The notes: a model not told the origin generated them from the letters alone. A DNA stretch of 14,619 bases from Firm-04 sp045617625 (GCA_045617625.1 JAZLJA010000014.1:1-14619); one strand, 5' to 3'. Positions 1 through 10,083 are shown, counted from the first letter of the stretch. Translations and numbers: made by a program.

Positions 1-1
1 G

Positions 2-3000
2 CAGGTCAAGGGCGTTGGGGAAAAGGTACATCCGTTCAACAAAGAGTGTGACGAGTATGTTTATCGCAACTTGATCGCGGAATGCAGCATTGTTTCTCTG
101 ATCGGTGATACCACAGGCGAAAAGGGCTACAACAAAAGCGACGGCAGAGAACACGATTATATGAACCAAAGCCCGATTTTTGACTGGGACAATATCACTT
201 GGGAATATGTCGCAGACGAAAGCAAAGGCATTTCTGCCGAATCGAAGCTTTTGCAGCGCGGTAAGCTTCCGCTGCGCACCTACGCAGGCAGCACCTATGT
301 CAAAAATGAGGATGGAACCATTTCATTTTATGACCAAGTGACAGGCTTGACCAATCACTGCACCCACGGTATGGAAGCTTCCGATTTCGAGGCAGGTTCC
401 CCGTGGTACAGCCCCTATACCGAGATAAGTCAGCAGTGGGTCTCCGACCAGACAAACGGTTTCCAGTCCGATCACCTGCTCGGCACCTATTGGCATGATG
501 CCAATAATCTCTATGACACCAAGGTGTACTATCATGTGGTCAATCTGGAAAACGGCGGCAATTATGTTGATTATCTCTATTTCTACGTCATGAATCCTGA
601 TGACGGCTTTCCGTTCCGCTGCAATGGCCGTTTGTTCTGCGATTGGCAGAATTTCGGTCATGGCATGGATCTGTCTGACGGTTCTTATCAGCTTCCGCTG
701 CTGAGCCGTTTTGACATTGTTTACAGATGGGATGAAAGAACGCCGCTCTATACAAAATATGATGCGTCCACCGAGTTCGGCGAGGGCAGCTATGTTTATT
801 ATGAGCCGAACCCCGTCTATGACGAGATGCTCGAAAAAGTCGAGGAGAAAAATGCATCACAGTGGTTCAAAGACAGAATGTATTTGCTCGTTCACCCCGC
901 ATATGCGCAGAACCGCGATGATGCTTATGTGACCAAGCAGATGGATGATCTTGCACCGAAATTTGAGCCGTCTGTGCTGGCACCGACCCTCGACGACTAC
1001 TTCATGCAAGTTTATTACGGTCTTGCAACGCCGAATGGTCGCCCGTGGAATGCAACCGGTTCTCCGATAAATTATGACGGTTATTCTGCATCAGCAGATC
1101 CGACAACCATCTTTTATCCGAATGAACTGCTGAAGGTCTCGTTGGTGCCGCAGTCTCCGACGCTGCAATACAGCGACAAGTGGCTCTCCGCGATCGACAG
1201 CTACGGCGGTTCCACAAACGGTGTTCCGCTTTCCTACACCAGACCTTCTACCAATTCCGCGCTGAAAGCACATCGTCAGGAACTTGGCAGTCTGGCTTGG
1301 AATAGTCCCTGGGAATTTTACGATTTGCACAAGGATGGCGAAACCGCATTTGATATCCCTGATTCTCCGTTCTATGATTCCGGTAAATCTGTATATTCCA
1401 TTGATGCGATGACCTTTAATAAGGAATCGACCGCAGCGGGTGAATCGACCATCACGCTGACCGTACAGATTCCTGAAACAAAATATACTGATACTGTCAC
1501 GGACGGGTATAACAACGTTGACTATGAATATACCCGCGGCACAGGTTATCTTTTTGGCGGCGCTTTCCGCTGGACTGCAGAATTCACATCCTTAGACGGC
1601 GAAACTGTGGAGATTCTGCCCAACGAAAAGGGCGGCGCGGTGGAATTCACCACAGAGGATGTTCTCGACCCGACCACAAATGAATTCGTTGGTTCCAGAA
1701 TGAAAGTTCAGAACTTCAGTGCCAACGATGAAGGCACGATCGTCTTCAAGCTTCGCATTTTCAACAGCACAAAGGCAATCATGGCGAACACCGCTGAAAA
1801 GATCAAAGCACTGGAAGAGGGAACAGACTACGTGGAACTGGAATCGAGCCCCCTGAGCCTTTTGATTTCTTCCGTCCCGTATCTGATCGTTCCCTCTGCA
1901 TCCAAAAAGATCCTGGCTTATCGTGGTGAAGTTTCCAATGTGCTGTTCTCCAGCAATGTTGCAAGAAGAAACAAAGCACAGTTCGGCACAGATGAAACCG
2001 AATTCACCGTTAAGATCTACGAATGTGATGCTGACGGCGAAATCACCAATGAGACCCCTGTTTATGAAGGATCTGAAAAGGCTTCCTATTCGCAGGCTAT
2101 CACAAGCCTTTCCATTCCCAAAGGCATTCTGAATACAGTATCTTCAGAAAACGGCGTATCCTATAAGGCAGTTATTTCCGCATCTCTGGATGAAGAGGTG
2201 GACGGTGTTCAGCATTTCTCCGACACCGCACTGATCTGTGTTGAGGAAAGACCGCTCAGCATCGTACTCGATACCGAGACGGGATGTTTCGTCAATGATA
2301 ATGACGTTGTACTCAGCTATAATGTCGTGGGCGGAAACAGTGCATTCAACGGCTATTATAATGTAGTGCGCAAGAGCGACAACCTCGAAATCGTTTCTGA
2401 CACGAATATCCCTGCTGAAGCAGGCAGCGGCATTTCAATGTCTTTGACCATTCCGAAAGCGGAACTGGTTCTTTCCGACGATGATTCGCTCAAGGAAATG
2501 TTCGCTGTGACGTTCTATGCACGCAACTCGGCTGACGGCGAGTATTCGATTGGCGCAAACCTCATCGCTGTCTATAACGACGGCAGCCTTTCGATTGATG
2601 TTGCAGGCACAGAATACAAAAACGGCAGCAAAATCAGCATCGACAAGCACGATTATCTCGAAGCGAATCTTGATCCCGAATGCAAATACGGCAATGTAAT
2701 TGACAGAAAGCTCTCACTTGCAACCATTCAGAAGAATGTTCGGATGAAAGAAAAGGTCAACATCCATTACGGCAATGCGATCTGGGGCATCGTTTCCGAT
2801 GTCATCAACTGGAAATTCAAGGATGAATCCGACTCTTCCGTTGCTCCTGCCGAATCCGCCCTGCTTTATACCAGCTACGGCGAACTGACTCCCGTGGAGG
2901 AGGAAGGCAAGATCCTGATCCCGTCCTCGGAACTCACACTGTTCGGTGCGGGCGATGCGGAAGGCGAAATCGAAGCGACCCATGTCAACACCGGCATGAG

Positions 3001-6000
3001 CTCGAAAGTCAAGGTCAAGTTCACGGATGTTGAAAATGAGCTTTACCTGATCCAGTTCTCACCTGCAAAGAAAACCGTCGTTGACTTTGTCAAAGGCAAC
3101 GGTCAACCATGTACCGTGGAATCTAACGATAACGGTATGCTGGCACTCTATGAGCCCGAAGGGATCCAGGCCGGTACTACCATCAACGCACGTTATACTG
3201 ACGGCACGGTGGATTACCGCAAAACATTCAATCCCTCGGAACTGAAAACCGGCACGCAGTCGTTCAACAACGGCGGTCTTTATCCCATCAACAGTGTGAA
3301 GCTGCGCAGAAGCTATTCTGTCAGCATCACCATTCCCGAAGCGAAAGAGAAGGACATCACCCTGCGCGGCGGCGTGTTCAAGGATCCCGAATACGATGAA
3401 TATGGCAACATGATCATCGTATACGACAAGTTCACCGAAGCTGATCTGCTGACCTCTCTGGAGGATAAGGCAACAAAGGACGGCAAAGCAAACGGTATTG
3501 AGGGCGTGACGTTCCGCACCGACTCCACCGGTTCGTTCATCGTTTATTTTGATTCCACGCAGATCGTTACGGACAAGAACGAGGAAGAATCGGAAGCCAA
3601 GCTTTGCTACGCGTTTGAAGTTGAAGCCGACGGTTATTATAAGAAATCGTTTGAAATCAACAACCGGACCTGCAGTGATACCTGCACCATGCTCTACGGT
3701 CTGGTCAATCTCGACAAAAAGACTTCTGATGCACCGAATTTCAAAATGCTTTCGCAGAAAGAATGGTTCTCTTCCAGCGGTCTGGCAGAGGAGATCAAGG
3801 ATGACACAGAGTACATCAGTTTCACCAAGCGAAGTGATGAAATCCGTCTTAGCATCCATATGCTGCTTGCAGGCTATGAAGACGGAATCATTGAAAAGAG
3901 AGAAGGCATCGCTTCTCCGATCAAAGACACGGAAAAAGTCGTGAGATTCATCAACGGCAAGACCGAAAAAGAACTCGGCGACGGCAAAACTTCGATTCAG
4001 AAAAACCAGTTCGTGATCTATCCGTTCTCGACGATCGTTTCCAGCCGCACCAAAATTTCTTTGAAGAAAGAGGAAGTTGGAAACTGGCTCGCGAAAGATT
4101 ACTACGTTCAGACCAGTCTCGGTTTGTTTGACGGTGATTCCCGCCTCGTGAAAGCAGATCTGAAGTACAATATCCTCAATACGGATCTGGAAAATTCTCC
4201 CACTGACCCCGATGAAATCAAAGCTCTGGACAAGAGCGTGAAGAAGTCCGTCAAGAAAGCCATGGAAACCAACCCGCTGAGCATCGTCAAAACCGATGGT
4301 GTCGTGGGCAAGATCGTTGGCGGCGGCTTCACAGCACTTCTCTCGGGCATGACTGACAGCAAAAACGTCATGAATATGTCGCTTGGCGTCAACGTGCTGC
4401 CCACCAGCGATCCCACCAGATTTGAGGTCCTTATCGGTGTGGGTGCAGAAGACAGCATGATGCGCGACGAATATGTGGACGAACTGGCATCGGGTGAAGC
4501 AAAGGCGCAGTTCCTCAACCACGAAGCCAGCACCGAAGAAGACGATGATGACGATGAACCCGAACCTTCAATGGGCGCATTCTTCCTCGAAGGCCTTGGC
4601 TTAGACGGTTCTGACATGAACAAGACCGCCTATAAGGAAATGGGAGAGAAGAAGGACACGCTCAAGAAGAAATACGAGGCTCGCAAGAATGGTACGACAG
4701 CAGGCGGCGACGACGACGATGGCGACAATAAGCCCGATGTTTCTGTGGGCGGCGTTCTATACGGCATCATGGAAGCAAGATATGATGTTGCAAAGAATGA
4801 ATGGTCGTATTCGTTTATCGGTCTCACCGTTGGTGTAGAAGCAAAGGTTGATCAAACTGTCTGGGAGGGTCAGGCTTTGGTAGGTCCTGTGCCTGTCAAC
4901 TATTCGCTCCATGTGATCATGAACCTCAGCTTCAAGCTGAACTTCAAGTCTGTTCTGAAGAAAGTGACACACACGTTCGATGCGAACGGTACTGCAAAAT
5001 ACACGCTGGATGAAGAACGCGACTTTATGGTACTGCCGATGATCCACACGCGAATCGGCGCAGAATTCTTTATCGGCGTCGGTATCGACTGGGGTCTGAT
5101 TGCGCTGACCGTCGGCGCATTTGCCGAGGGCGGCATCAACATTGATTATGCAGCACTGATCGACAAAGAACCCCACGCAGGTATAGCTCTCAGCGGCGAT
5201 ATTACCGTTGGTTTGAAATTCAAGGCAAGACTCTTCCTTCTCAGCTATGAAACAGTTCTTTGCAGTGCATCCGCAGGCTTTGAGGTGATGTCTCCCAACT
5301 ATAAGGAGATCATCAACATCTGGAGCGGCAACAATGTCGATCCTGAAGCACATCGTCCGAAGCCCTACGGCAAATCTGCAGGCGAATCTCAGAATCTGAC
5401 CATCGTGCAGTATGCAGACGGCACCATGGATCTGCAGCTCGATACCGTTTCGCAGCGCGCACCGCTGATGAAGCCCGCGTTCAACGAAAATGACAAGATC
5501 TTCGCAGAGGCAAATCAGGAGAAGTTTGCAGCACTCACAGAGGTCAAGTATTCTGACGACGGAAAGATGATCGTGTTCCTCGATGATAATGTCGCAAGCT
5601 ATGCAAACGGCGACGGCATCGCACAGGGCGCAGTCATTGCAGATGGAGACAGCACGCTTTCCGCAGAAAACAAACCTGATGAGCTCCCGCAGGATGAGAA
5701 GCCTATGTCGGATGAGGAAAAGAAAGAAGCTGATGAAGATCCCTCCAAGGCAGGCGCAAACGAAGTAATCGCAAACTTCGGCGATTACCAGATCGATATC
5801 AGCGGCACCGAGGAAAACGGCTTCTTCGCGGCATGGACACAGCAGCGAAATTCCTCTGAGGCAAATCTCGAGGACCTTGCAATCGCAATGAATTCCACCG
5901 AGATCATTGCAGCTGTTTATGACAGCGAAAATGGCAAGTGGAATGAAACCAAGCTGACCAACAACTTCCAGTCTGATGTCCTTCCGACGATCACCAACAT

Positions 6001-9000
6001 CAAAAACAAGGCAGTTGTGGTGTGGCAGAGCACTTATAACGCAGATCTCGAAAACCCGCTCGCAGCATCCGTTTGCGATAAGCTGATGTTCAGCGTATAT
6101 GAAGACGGCGCATGGAGCGAAGTTCAGACTGCATATAACGGTTCCCTTGGCAATATCCACAACTTCCAGAGCGCAATGCTCGATGACGGCAGCGTGCTTG
6201 TCGCATTCACTGCCGAGACCGAAAAGGATGTCACCGATGTATTCTATCTGACCATTGGTGCAGACGGCACTGTTTCTGATCCTGTCCGCGCAACCGTCAC
6301 CACAAGCAACGAGAACAATGTTCGTGTGACTGCGCTGAACAAGTCGGATAAGGAAAAAGGCTATCTCATCGCATGGTACGATGTGGATGCAGCAGACATC
6401 TATATGATGTATGTCCGTGAAAACGGCACCATCGACAGCAGCTTCCCCGAGCGTCTCTCGAAGGAAGGTCTGGAAATCGACATCACAGATGCATTTGACA
6501 TCACAGGCGGCGAAAGCTTCGATGACTTTGCAATCGTCTGGGCATCCGCTGAATATAAGGCGGAAGGCGAAGATCAGGTTCCGTATATGACAGTTTGCGG
6601 CGCGAAACTCTATAAGGCAGCAGACGACAAGTACGGCGTCAGCGCACCGCAGAAGATCGCAACCATGAAGACCATGACCAAGCGCGTCAACGACATCTCT
6701 CTTGTCAGCGACGGCAAAAACAGCGTCAAAATGATTCTCTCCGAAACCGATTACACCGATGTGAAGGGCAAAACCGTTACCGTTGAGGCAGTTGCCGAAA
6801 CAATGCTCTCCAACGAGACTTTCGATACCGATGAGGAATATCAGAAGGCATACGAGGAAAAGGTCAAAGAGCTGAATCTCATCAGAAAGAACAGAGGCGA
6901 CGACTTCCTGACACTGATGGTGGCAGAAGAAAAGACCATGCTCGAAACTGTGAGCTACGAATTCCAGAATGCGGTGACACTCACCAATGCGGAGTTTGAC
7001 GAAAATGCAGTGGTTCCCGGTCTTGAAACCACCGTTCTTCTGACAGTGACCAACAACGGTCTCACCCCGATCCAGAGTCTCAGCGTCAACAACGAAACGC
7101 TGGAGATCGACCTGAGCGGCGATGAGGCAATTCTCCCCGGCGAAAGCATCGTGATCCCTTATACCTACAAGGTTCCCGAAATGGTCAGCGATGCAGCATT
7201 TGAAATCAAAACCGACAGCGGCGCAACTTCCACCGGTACAGTGTATCTGGATGCTCCGCAGGTTGACATCGAGAAAGCAGATGTGGTGAGATCCGAAAAC
7301 GGCATCCGCACACTGAGTCTCCACATGGTCAACACTGTGGCAATCCCGCTGGCAGAGTCCGAAAAAGACCTTGTCCTCAACCTGTATCCCGACGGAAATT
7401 ACGACAACTGCTACAAGACCATCACAATCTCCAAGGATGACACGGATGTGCGCAAGAACATCGACAACGGCGTCGGCGCTTACGAGATCGAAATTGACGT
7501 CAAGGATTACATGGAATGGCTCCTCGAAAACGAGTACATGAAACCCGATGACGACTTCACCGAGATCGCAGAAGCAGGCATCCCGTTGGTGGTGACAGCT
7601 TCGATCGCCAACAACAACGGCGAAAAACTGAGCTTCTCCAGCACAGAAGTCAGCCTGAAATCCCTGCTTTCTGACAGAGACAATCCGTTTGTGATCACCA
7701 ACTATCTGGACATCACCGATACCACTGTGACCGTTCACTCCACGATCGCAAACAATTCGCTCTCGACCCAGTATCTCTGCAATGTTGCCGCAACCCTGTT
7801 TGATGAAGACGGCAATATCATCGCAACCAAGGATACCAACGCTGTCGCAACCGAGTATGACGAGATCGCTCCCGAATCCGAACTGGTGCTGACCGAAAAA
7901 CCTGACAAGTATGACGTTGTGTTTGACGATCTCACCGAGGATGAGATCGAAAGCATCGCATACGTGGTGAGCGAAGCATTTGACACGAATATCATCGTAA
8001 CATTTGACATGGGCATCGCGGATGATGTGAAGAACATCGTGCTGGATGAGGTCGTGCTGGGTACGGTTCCCGCAATGCCGGCACAGTCGCTGCTTCAGAG
8101 CGAATGGGGCACGTTTGCAGGCTGGTACACCGATGAGGCACTGACCGAATCCTACAACAACACCAAACTCGTGCGCGATACGACCCTCTATGCAAAATGG
8201 AAACTCCCGAACATTGACGTCACCGGCGATGATGTGTTCTTCGCTCCCGACGGCAATGCACTGACCTATGATGCAGACACCAGAACCCTGATTTGCAGCG
8301 ACGGTTCCAATCCGACTGTCAACGCAGGCGCAATGGAACTGAACCTCGACAATGTGTTCGCACTGAATGCGGACGGCACACGCAATGAAGGTTCTAAAGC
8401 AGAGTGGTTCAATGCATCGTGGTTCGATCTGGACGGCAAAGAATGCACACCCGCACCGCAGGATGCAGGCGCATATACCGTTGAGATCACCGCTTCTAAC
8501 GAAGGCGCAGAAAACGGCGTCGAAGGCACACTGGTAATCCATGTGGTCATCGCACCTTATGAACTGACCGTCAAAGCAGGCACCGTCACCGTCATCGAAC
8601 GTGACTATGACGGCACCAATGTGGTCAAGGTCGATACTTCGAGCGCAGAAATCGTATTCCCGAACGGCAGCGAATTCTTCCACGGCGATAAAGTGGAACT
8701 GGTACAGCTTGACAGTCTCAACGCAGAGGCAAGCGATGTCATCGGCAATGTCACTGTCACTTACAAACCTGTTCTGCAAGGCGATAACGCTGCAAACTAT
8801 ACCTTTGGCGAAGCAACAACCCTTACCACGGAAATCAAGCCGCTGACCGCAGAACTCGAATGGGGTACTGTGGACGCAGATGGCAATTTCACCGCAGGCA
8901 CCGATAGTCTGAAAGCGGATGCGGCAACCGGTAAAGTGACCGTTGCGGCAATCGTTGCAAATGCTGTGGAAGGCGACAAGGTGAACGTGGTTCTGACCAA

Positions 9001-10015
9001 CAATACAAGCACAGCAGTTTACAAGGACATCAAGACAACTGCGACAAAGCTTGAAGGCGCAGACGCTGCGAACTATCAGCTTGGCGAGAACGCTTCCCTG
9101 ACATGGCAGGCGATCTCCGACAAGGTGGTCATGGATACCGCAAGCCTGACGCTGGAAGGCAACATCGGTCTGAACTTCTACGTATATCTCCCGCAGAAAG
9201 TGGCTGATGATCCCGATGCATATGTAAACCTCATCTGCGCAAGCAAATCCGATTCGCAGAAGCTCTATATCAAGGATCTGACACCGGATGCAAAGGGCAG
9301 ATACAAGGTTACATATCGTCTTGCAGCAAAGGAAACCAATGACGAAGTTGCAGTGCAGGTGCAAAACGGCAGCAACAAGATTATGCCGATGACCATGACA
9401 ACCGGCACGGCAGTGGCAAACAACAGCTTCAAGTATTCCGTGACGACGTACATCAACGCGGTGCTGAACGGCGATTATCCCGATGCCATCAAGCAGCTTT
9501 GCGCTACACTCTCGGATTACGGTTCCTATGCACAGAAGTATTTCGGCTATCGTACCGATGCAAGACAAGCAATTCGGGGTGATGTGTCCGAAGTGACAAG
9601 CGACACCCTGAGCGATTTCGCATTCACGACCAGCGGCACACTCCCTGAGGGTCTGAATCTTGCAGCAGCAACCCTGATCCTCGATTCTGAAACCTCCATT
9701 CGCCTTTACTTCACAGTTGATGAGGACAAGTCGATCTCTGATTACAGCTTCACAGTTGCAAATCAGGCGGCAACTCCGATTCAGAAGGGCGATCAGTACT
9801 ACATCGAACTGGCAGACATCCCCGCAAGAGATTTGGATACGGTCTTTACGTTTGGCGTGAACAACAACGCTTATATCGTTAAATACTGCGCATTGAGCTA
9901 TGCAGAAATGGCAGTATCCCAGTATGGCGGCAAAGCACGTTATGCGGACCTGACCGACCTTTCCAAGGCACTCTATCTCTACAATCAGGCAGCAAACGAA
10001 TATTTCAACGACTGA
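2..10015 (+). CDS. Giant multidomain secreted surface protein, 5'-truncated by window edge
   Basis: The frame is open from the first full codon (position 2) to TGA at 10013-10015, giving 3337 residues. The TTG at 71 has no need to be a start, because coding continues upstream; start and signal peptide lie outside. Visible layout: an aromatic-rich unrecognised region (about 2-1400); beta-rich, Ig-like stretches (1400-4500); an acidic linker (4535-4567), a Lys/Glu-rich helix and a second acidic linker (4703-4738); alternating-hydrophobic beta strands (4739-5300); a probable beta-propeller (5780-6763); a CARDB-like module with TVTNNG (6962-7265); an InlB-type repeat with FAGWYTDEA and TTLYAKW (7991-8203); YDG/MBG-type modules with RDYDGTNVV and GDNAANYTFG (8204-9124); and a duplicated C-terminal domain (9125-10012). 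No LPxTG, dockerin, SLH or catalytic motif was seen. Family knowledge suggests an adhesin or scaffold-like wall protein; the actual ligand is unknown. Confidence 0.95.
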   Translation, partial: QVKGVGEKVHPFNKECDEYVYRNLIAECSIVSLIGDTTGEKGYNKSDGREHDYMNQSPIFDWDNITWEYVADESKGISAESKLLQRGKLPLRTYAGSTYVKNEDGTISFYDQVTGLTNHCTHGMEASDFEAGSPWYSPYTEISQQWVSDQTNGFQSDHLLGTYWHDANNLYDTKVYYHVVNLENGGNYVDYLYFYVMNPDDGFPFRCNGRLFCDWQNFGHGMDLSDGSYQLPLLSRFDIVYRWDERTPLYTKYDASTEFGEGSYVYYEPNPVYDEMLEKVEEKNASQWFKDRMYLLVHPAYAQNRDDAYVTKQMDDLAPKFEPSVLAPTLDDYFMQVYYGLATPNGRPWNATGSPINYDGYSASADPTTIFYPNELLKVSLVPQSPTLQYSDKWLSAIDSYGGSTNGVPLSYTRPSTNSALKAHRQELGSLAWNSPWEFYDLHKDGETAFDIPDSPFYDSGKSVYSIDAMTFNKESTAAGESTITLTVQIPETKYTDTVTDGYNNVDYEYTRGTGYLFGGAFRWTAEFTSLDGETVEILPNEKGGAVEFTTEDVLDPTTNEFVGSRMKVQNFSANDEGTIVFKLRIFNSTKAIMANTAEKIKALEEGTDYVELESSPLSLLISSVPYLIVPSASKKILAYRGEVSNVLFSSNVARRNKAQFGTDETEFTVKIYECDADGEITNETPVYEGSEKASYSQAITSLSIPKGILNTVSSENGVSYKAVISASLDEEVDGVQHFSDTALICVEERPLSIVLDTETGCFVNDNDVVLSYNVVGGNSAFNGYYNVVRKSDNLEIVSDTNIPAEAGSGISMSLTIPKAELVLSDDDSLKEMFAVTFYARNSADGEYSIGANLIAVYNDGSLSIDVAGTEYKNGSKISIDKHDYLEANLDPECKYGNVIDRKLSLATIQKNVRMKEKVNIHYGNAIWGIVSDVINWKFKDESDSSVAPAESALLYTSYGELTPVEEEGKILIPSSELTLFGAGDAEGEIEATHVNTGMSSKVKVKFTDVENELYLIQFSPAKKTVVDFVKGNGQPCTVESNDNGMLALYEPEGIQAGTTINARYTDGTVDYRKTFNPSELKTGTQSFNNGGLYPINSVKLRRSYSVSITIPEAKEKDITLRGGVFKDPEYDEYGNMIIVYDKFTEADLLTSLEDKATKDGKANGIEGVTFRTDSTGSFIVYFDSTQIVTDKNEEESEAKLCYAFEVEADGYYKKSFEINNRTCSDTCTMLYGLVNLDKKTSDAPNFKMLSQKEWFSSSGLAEEIKDDTEYISFTKRSDEIRLSIHMLLAGYEDGIIEKREGIASPIKDTEKVVRFINGKTEKELGDGKTSIQKNQFVIYPFSTIVSSRTKISLKKEEVGNWLAKDYYVQTSLGLFDGDSRLVKADLKYNILNTDLENSPTDPDEIKALDKSVKKSVKKAMETNPLSIVKTDGVVGKIVGGGFTALLSGMTDSKNVMNMSLGVNVLPTSDPTRFEVLIGVGAEDSMMRDEYVDELASGEAKAQFLNHEASTEEDDDDDEPEPSMGAFFLEGLGLDGSDMNKTAYKEMGEKKDTLKKKYEARKNGTTAGGDDDDGDNKPDVSVGGVLYGIMEARYDVAKNEWSYSFIGLTVGVEAKVDQTVWEGQALVGPVPVNYSLHVIMNLSFKLNFKSVLKKVTHTFDANGTAKYTLDEERDFMVLPMIHTRIGAEFFIGVGIDWGLIALTVGAFAEGGINIDYAALIDKEPHAGIALSGDITVGLKFKARLFLLSYETVLCSASAGFEVMSPNYKEIINIWSGNNVDPEAHRPKPYGKSAGESQNLTIVQYADGTMDLQLDTVSQRAPLMKPAFNENDKIFAEANQEKFAALTEVKYSDDGKMIVFLDDNVASYANGDGIAQGAVIADGDSTLSAENKPDELPQDEKPMSDEEKKEADEDPSKAGANEVIANFGDYQIDISGTEENGFFAAWTQQRNSSEANLEDLAIAMNSTEIIAAVYDSENGKWNETKLTNNFQSDVLPTITNIKNKAVVVWQSTYNADLENPLAASVCDKLMFSVYEDGAWSEVQTAYNGSLGNIHNFQSAMLDDGSVLVAFTAETEKDVTDVFYLTIGADGTVSDPVRATVTTSNENNVRVTALNKSDKEKGYLIAWYDVDAADIYMMYVRENGTIDSSFPERLSKEGLEIDITDAFDITGGESFDDFAIVWASAEYKAEGEDQVPYMTVCGAKLYKAADDKYGVSAPQKIATMKTMTKRVNDISLVSDGKNSVKMILSETDYTDVKGKTVTVEAVAETMLSNETFDTDEEYQKAYEEKVKELNLIRKNRGDDFLTLMVAEEKTMLETVSYEFQNAVTLTNAEFDENAVVPGLETTVLLTVTNNGLTPIQSLSVNNETLEIDLSGDEAILPGESIVIPYTYKVPEMVSDAAFEIKTDSGATSTGTVYLDAPQVDIEKADVVRSENGIRTLSLHMVNTVAIPLAESEKDLVLNLYPDGNYDNCYKTITISKDDTDVRKNIDNGVGAYEIEIDVKDYMEWLLENEYMKPDDDFTEIAEAGIPLVVTASIANNNGEKLSFSSTEVSLKSLLSDRDNPFVITNYLDITDTTVTVHSTIANNSLSTQYLCNVAATLFDEDGNIIATKDTNAVATEYDEIAPESELVLTEKPDKYDVVFDDLTEDEIESIAYVVSEAFDTNIIVTFDMGIADDVKNIVLDEVVLGTVPAMPAQSLLQSEWGTFAGWYTDEALTESYNNTKLVRDTTLYAKWKLPNIDVTGDDVFFAPDGNALTYDADTRTLICSDGSNPTVNAGAMELNLDNVFALNADGTRNEGSKAEWFNASWFDLDGKECTPAPQDAGAYTVEITASNEGAENGVEGTLVIHVVIAPYELTVKAGTVTVIERDYDGTNVVKVDTSSAEIVFPNGSEFFHGDKVELVQLDSLNAEASDVIGNVTVTYKPVLQGDNAANYTFGEATTLTTEIKPLTAELEWGTVDADGNFTAGTDSLKADAATGKVTVAAIVANAVEGDKVNVVLTNNTSTAVYKDIKTTATKLEGADAANYQLGENASLTWQAISDKVVMDTASLTLEGNIGLNFYVYLPQKVADDPDAYVNLICASKSDSQKLYIKDLTPDAKGRYKVTYRLAAKETNDEVAVQVQNGSNKIMPMTMTTGTAVANNSFKYSVTTYINAVLNGDYPDAIKQLCATLSDYGSYAQKYFGYRTDARQAIRGDVSEVTSDTLSDFAFTTSGTLPEGLNLAAATLILDSETSIRLYFTVDEDKSISDYSFTVANQAATPIQKGDQYYIELADIPARDLDTVFTFGVNNNAYIVKYCALSYAEMAVSQYGGKARYADLTDLSKALYLYNQAANEYFND
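9125..10012 (+). other. C-terminal duplicated domain of the giant protein
   Basis: The last ~296 residues form a domain shared with the end of the secreted protein at 10538-14413. Matching blocks are GLNFYVYLPQ against GLNYYLIIPQ, GRYKVTYRLAAK against GRYKFTYWVCAK, SDYGSYAQKYFGY against LSFGAYSNELFGY, and the terminal KALYLYNQAANEYF against KALYLYYEAAAAYY. The domain splits into two related halves, about 9125-9550 and 9650-10012. It sits where a wall-sorting signal or dockerin would be expected. I recall similar C-terminal regions in surface proteins of gut Clostridia, but I know no assigned function. A role in anchoring or partner binding is inference. Confidence 0.8.
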
Positions 10016-10027
10016 TACATTTTCGCA

Positions 10028-10064
10028 CCCCGAAGCGGCGGAGCAATCCGCCGCTGAAACGGGG
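10028..10064 (+). other. Intercistronic stem-loop with GCAA tetraloop
   Basis: GCGGCGGA (10035-10042) and TCCGCCGC (10047-10054) pair perfectly over 8 bp around a GCAA loop, a GNRA-type tetraloop known to be very stable. A 5-bp outer stem, CCCCG (10028-10032) with CGGGG (10060-10064), is separated by a 2/5 internal loop. No T run follows, so it is not a standard intrinsic terminator. It starts 13 bases after the giant gene's stop and ends before the ribosome site of the next gene, which suggests mRNA 3'-end protection, processing or partial termination to set gene ratios. Confidence 0.6.
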
Positions 10065-10083
10065 CTGCAACGGAGCATGAGGT

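Noticed and set aside
71..73. TTG as start of the giant gene
   Set aside because: The frame is open and protein-like upstream to the window edge, there is no ribosome site before it, and no signal peptide follows.
3059..4522. 487-codon open frame on the minus strand
   Set aside because: Same in-register shadow of the giant gene; the protein has an unnatural composition and no motif.
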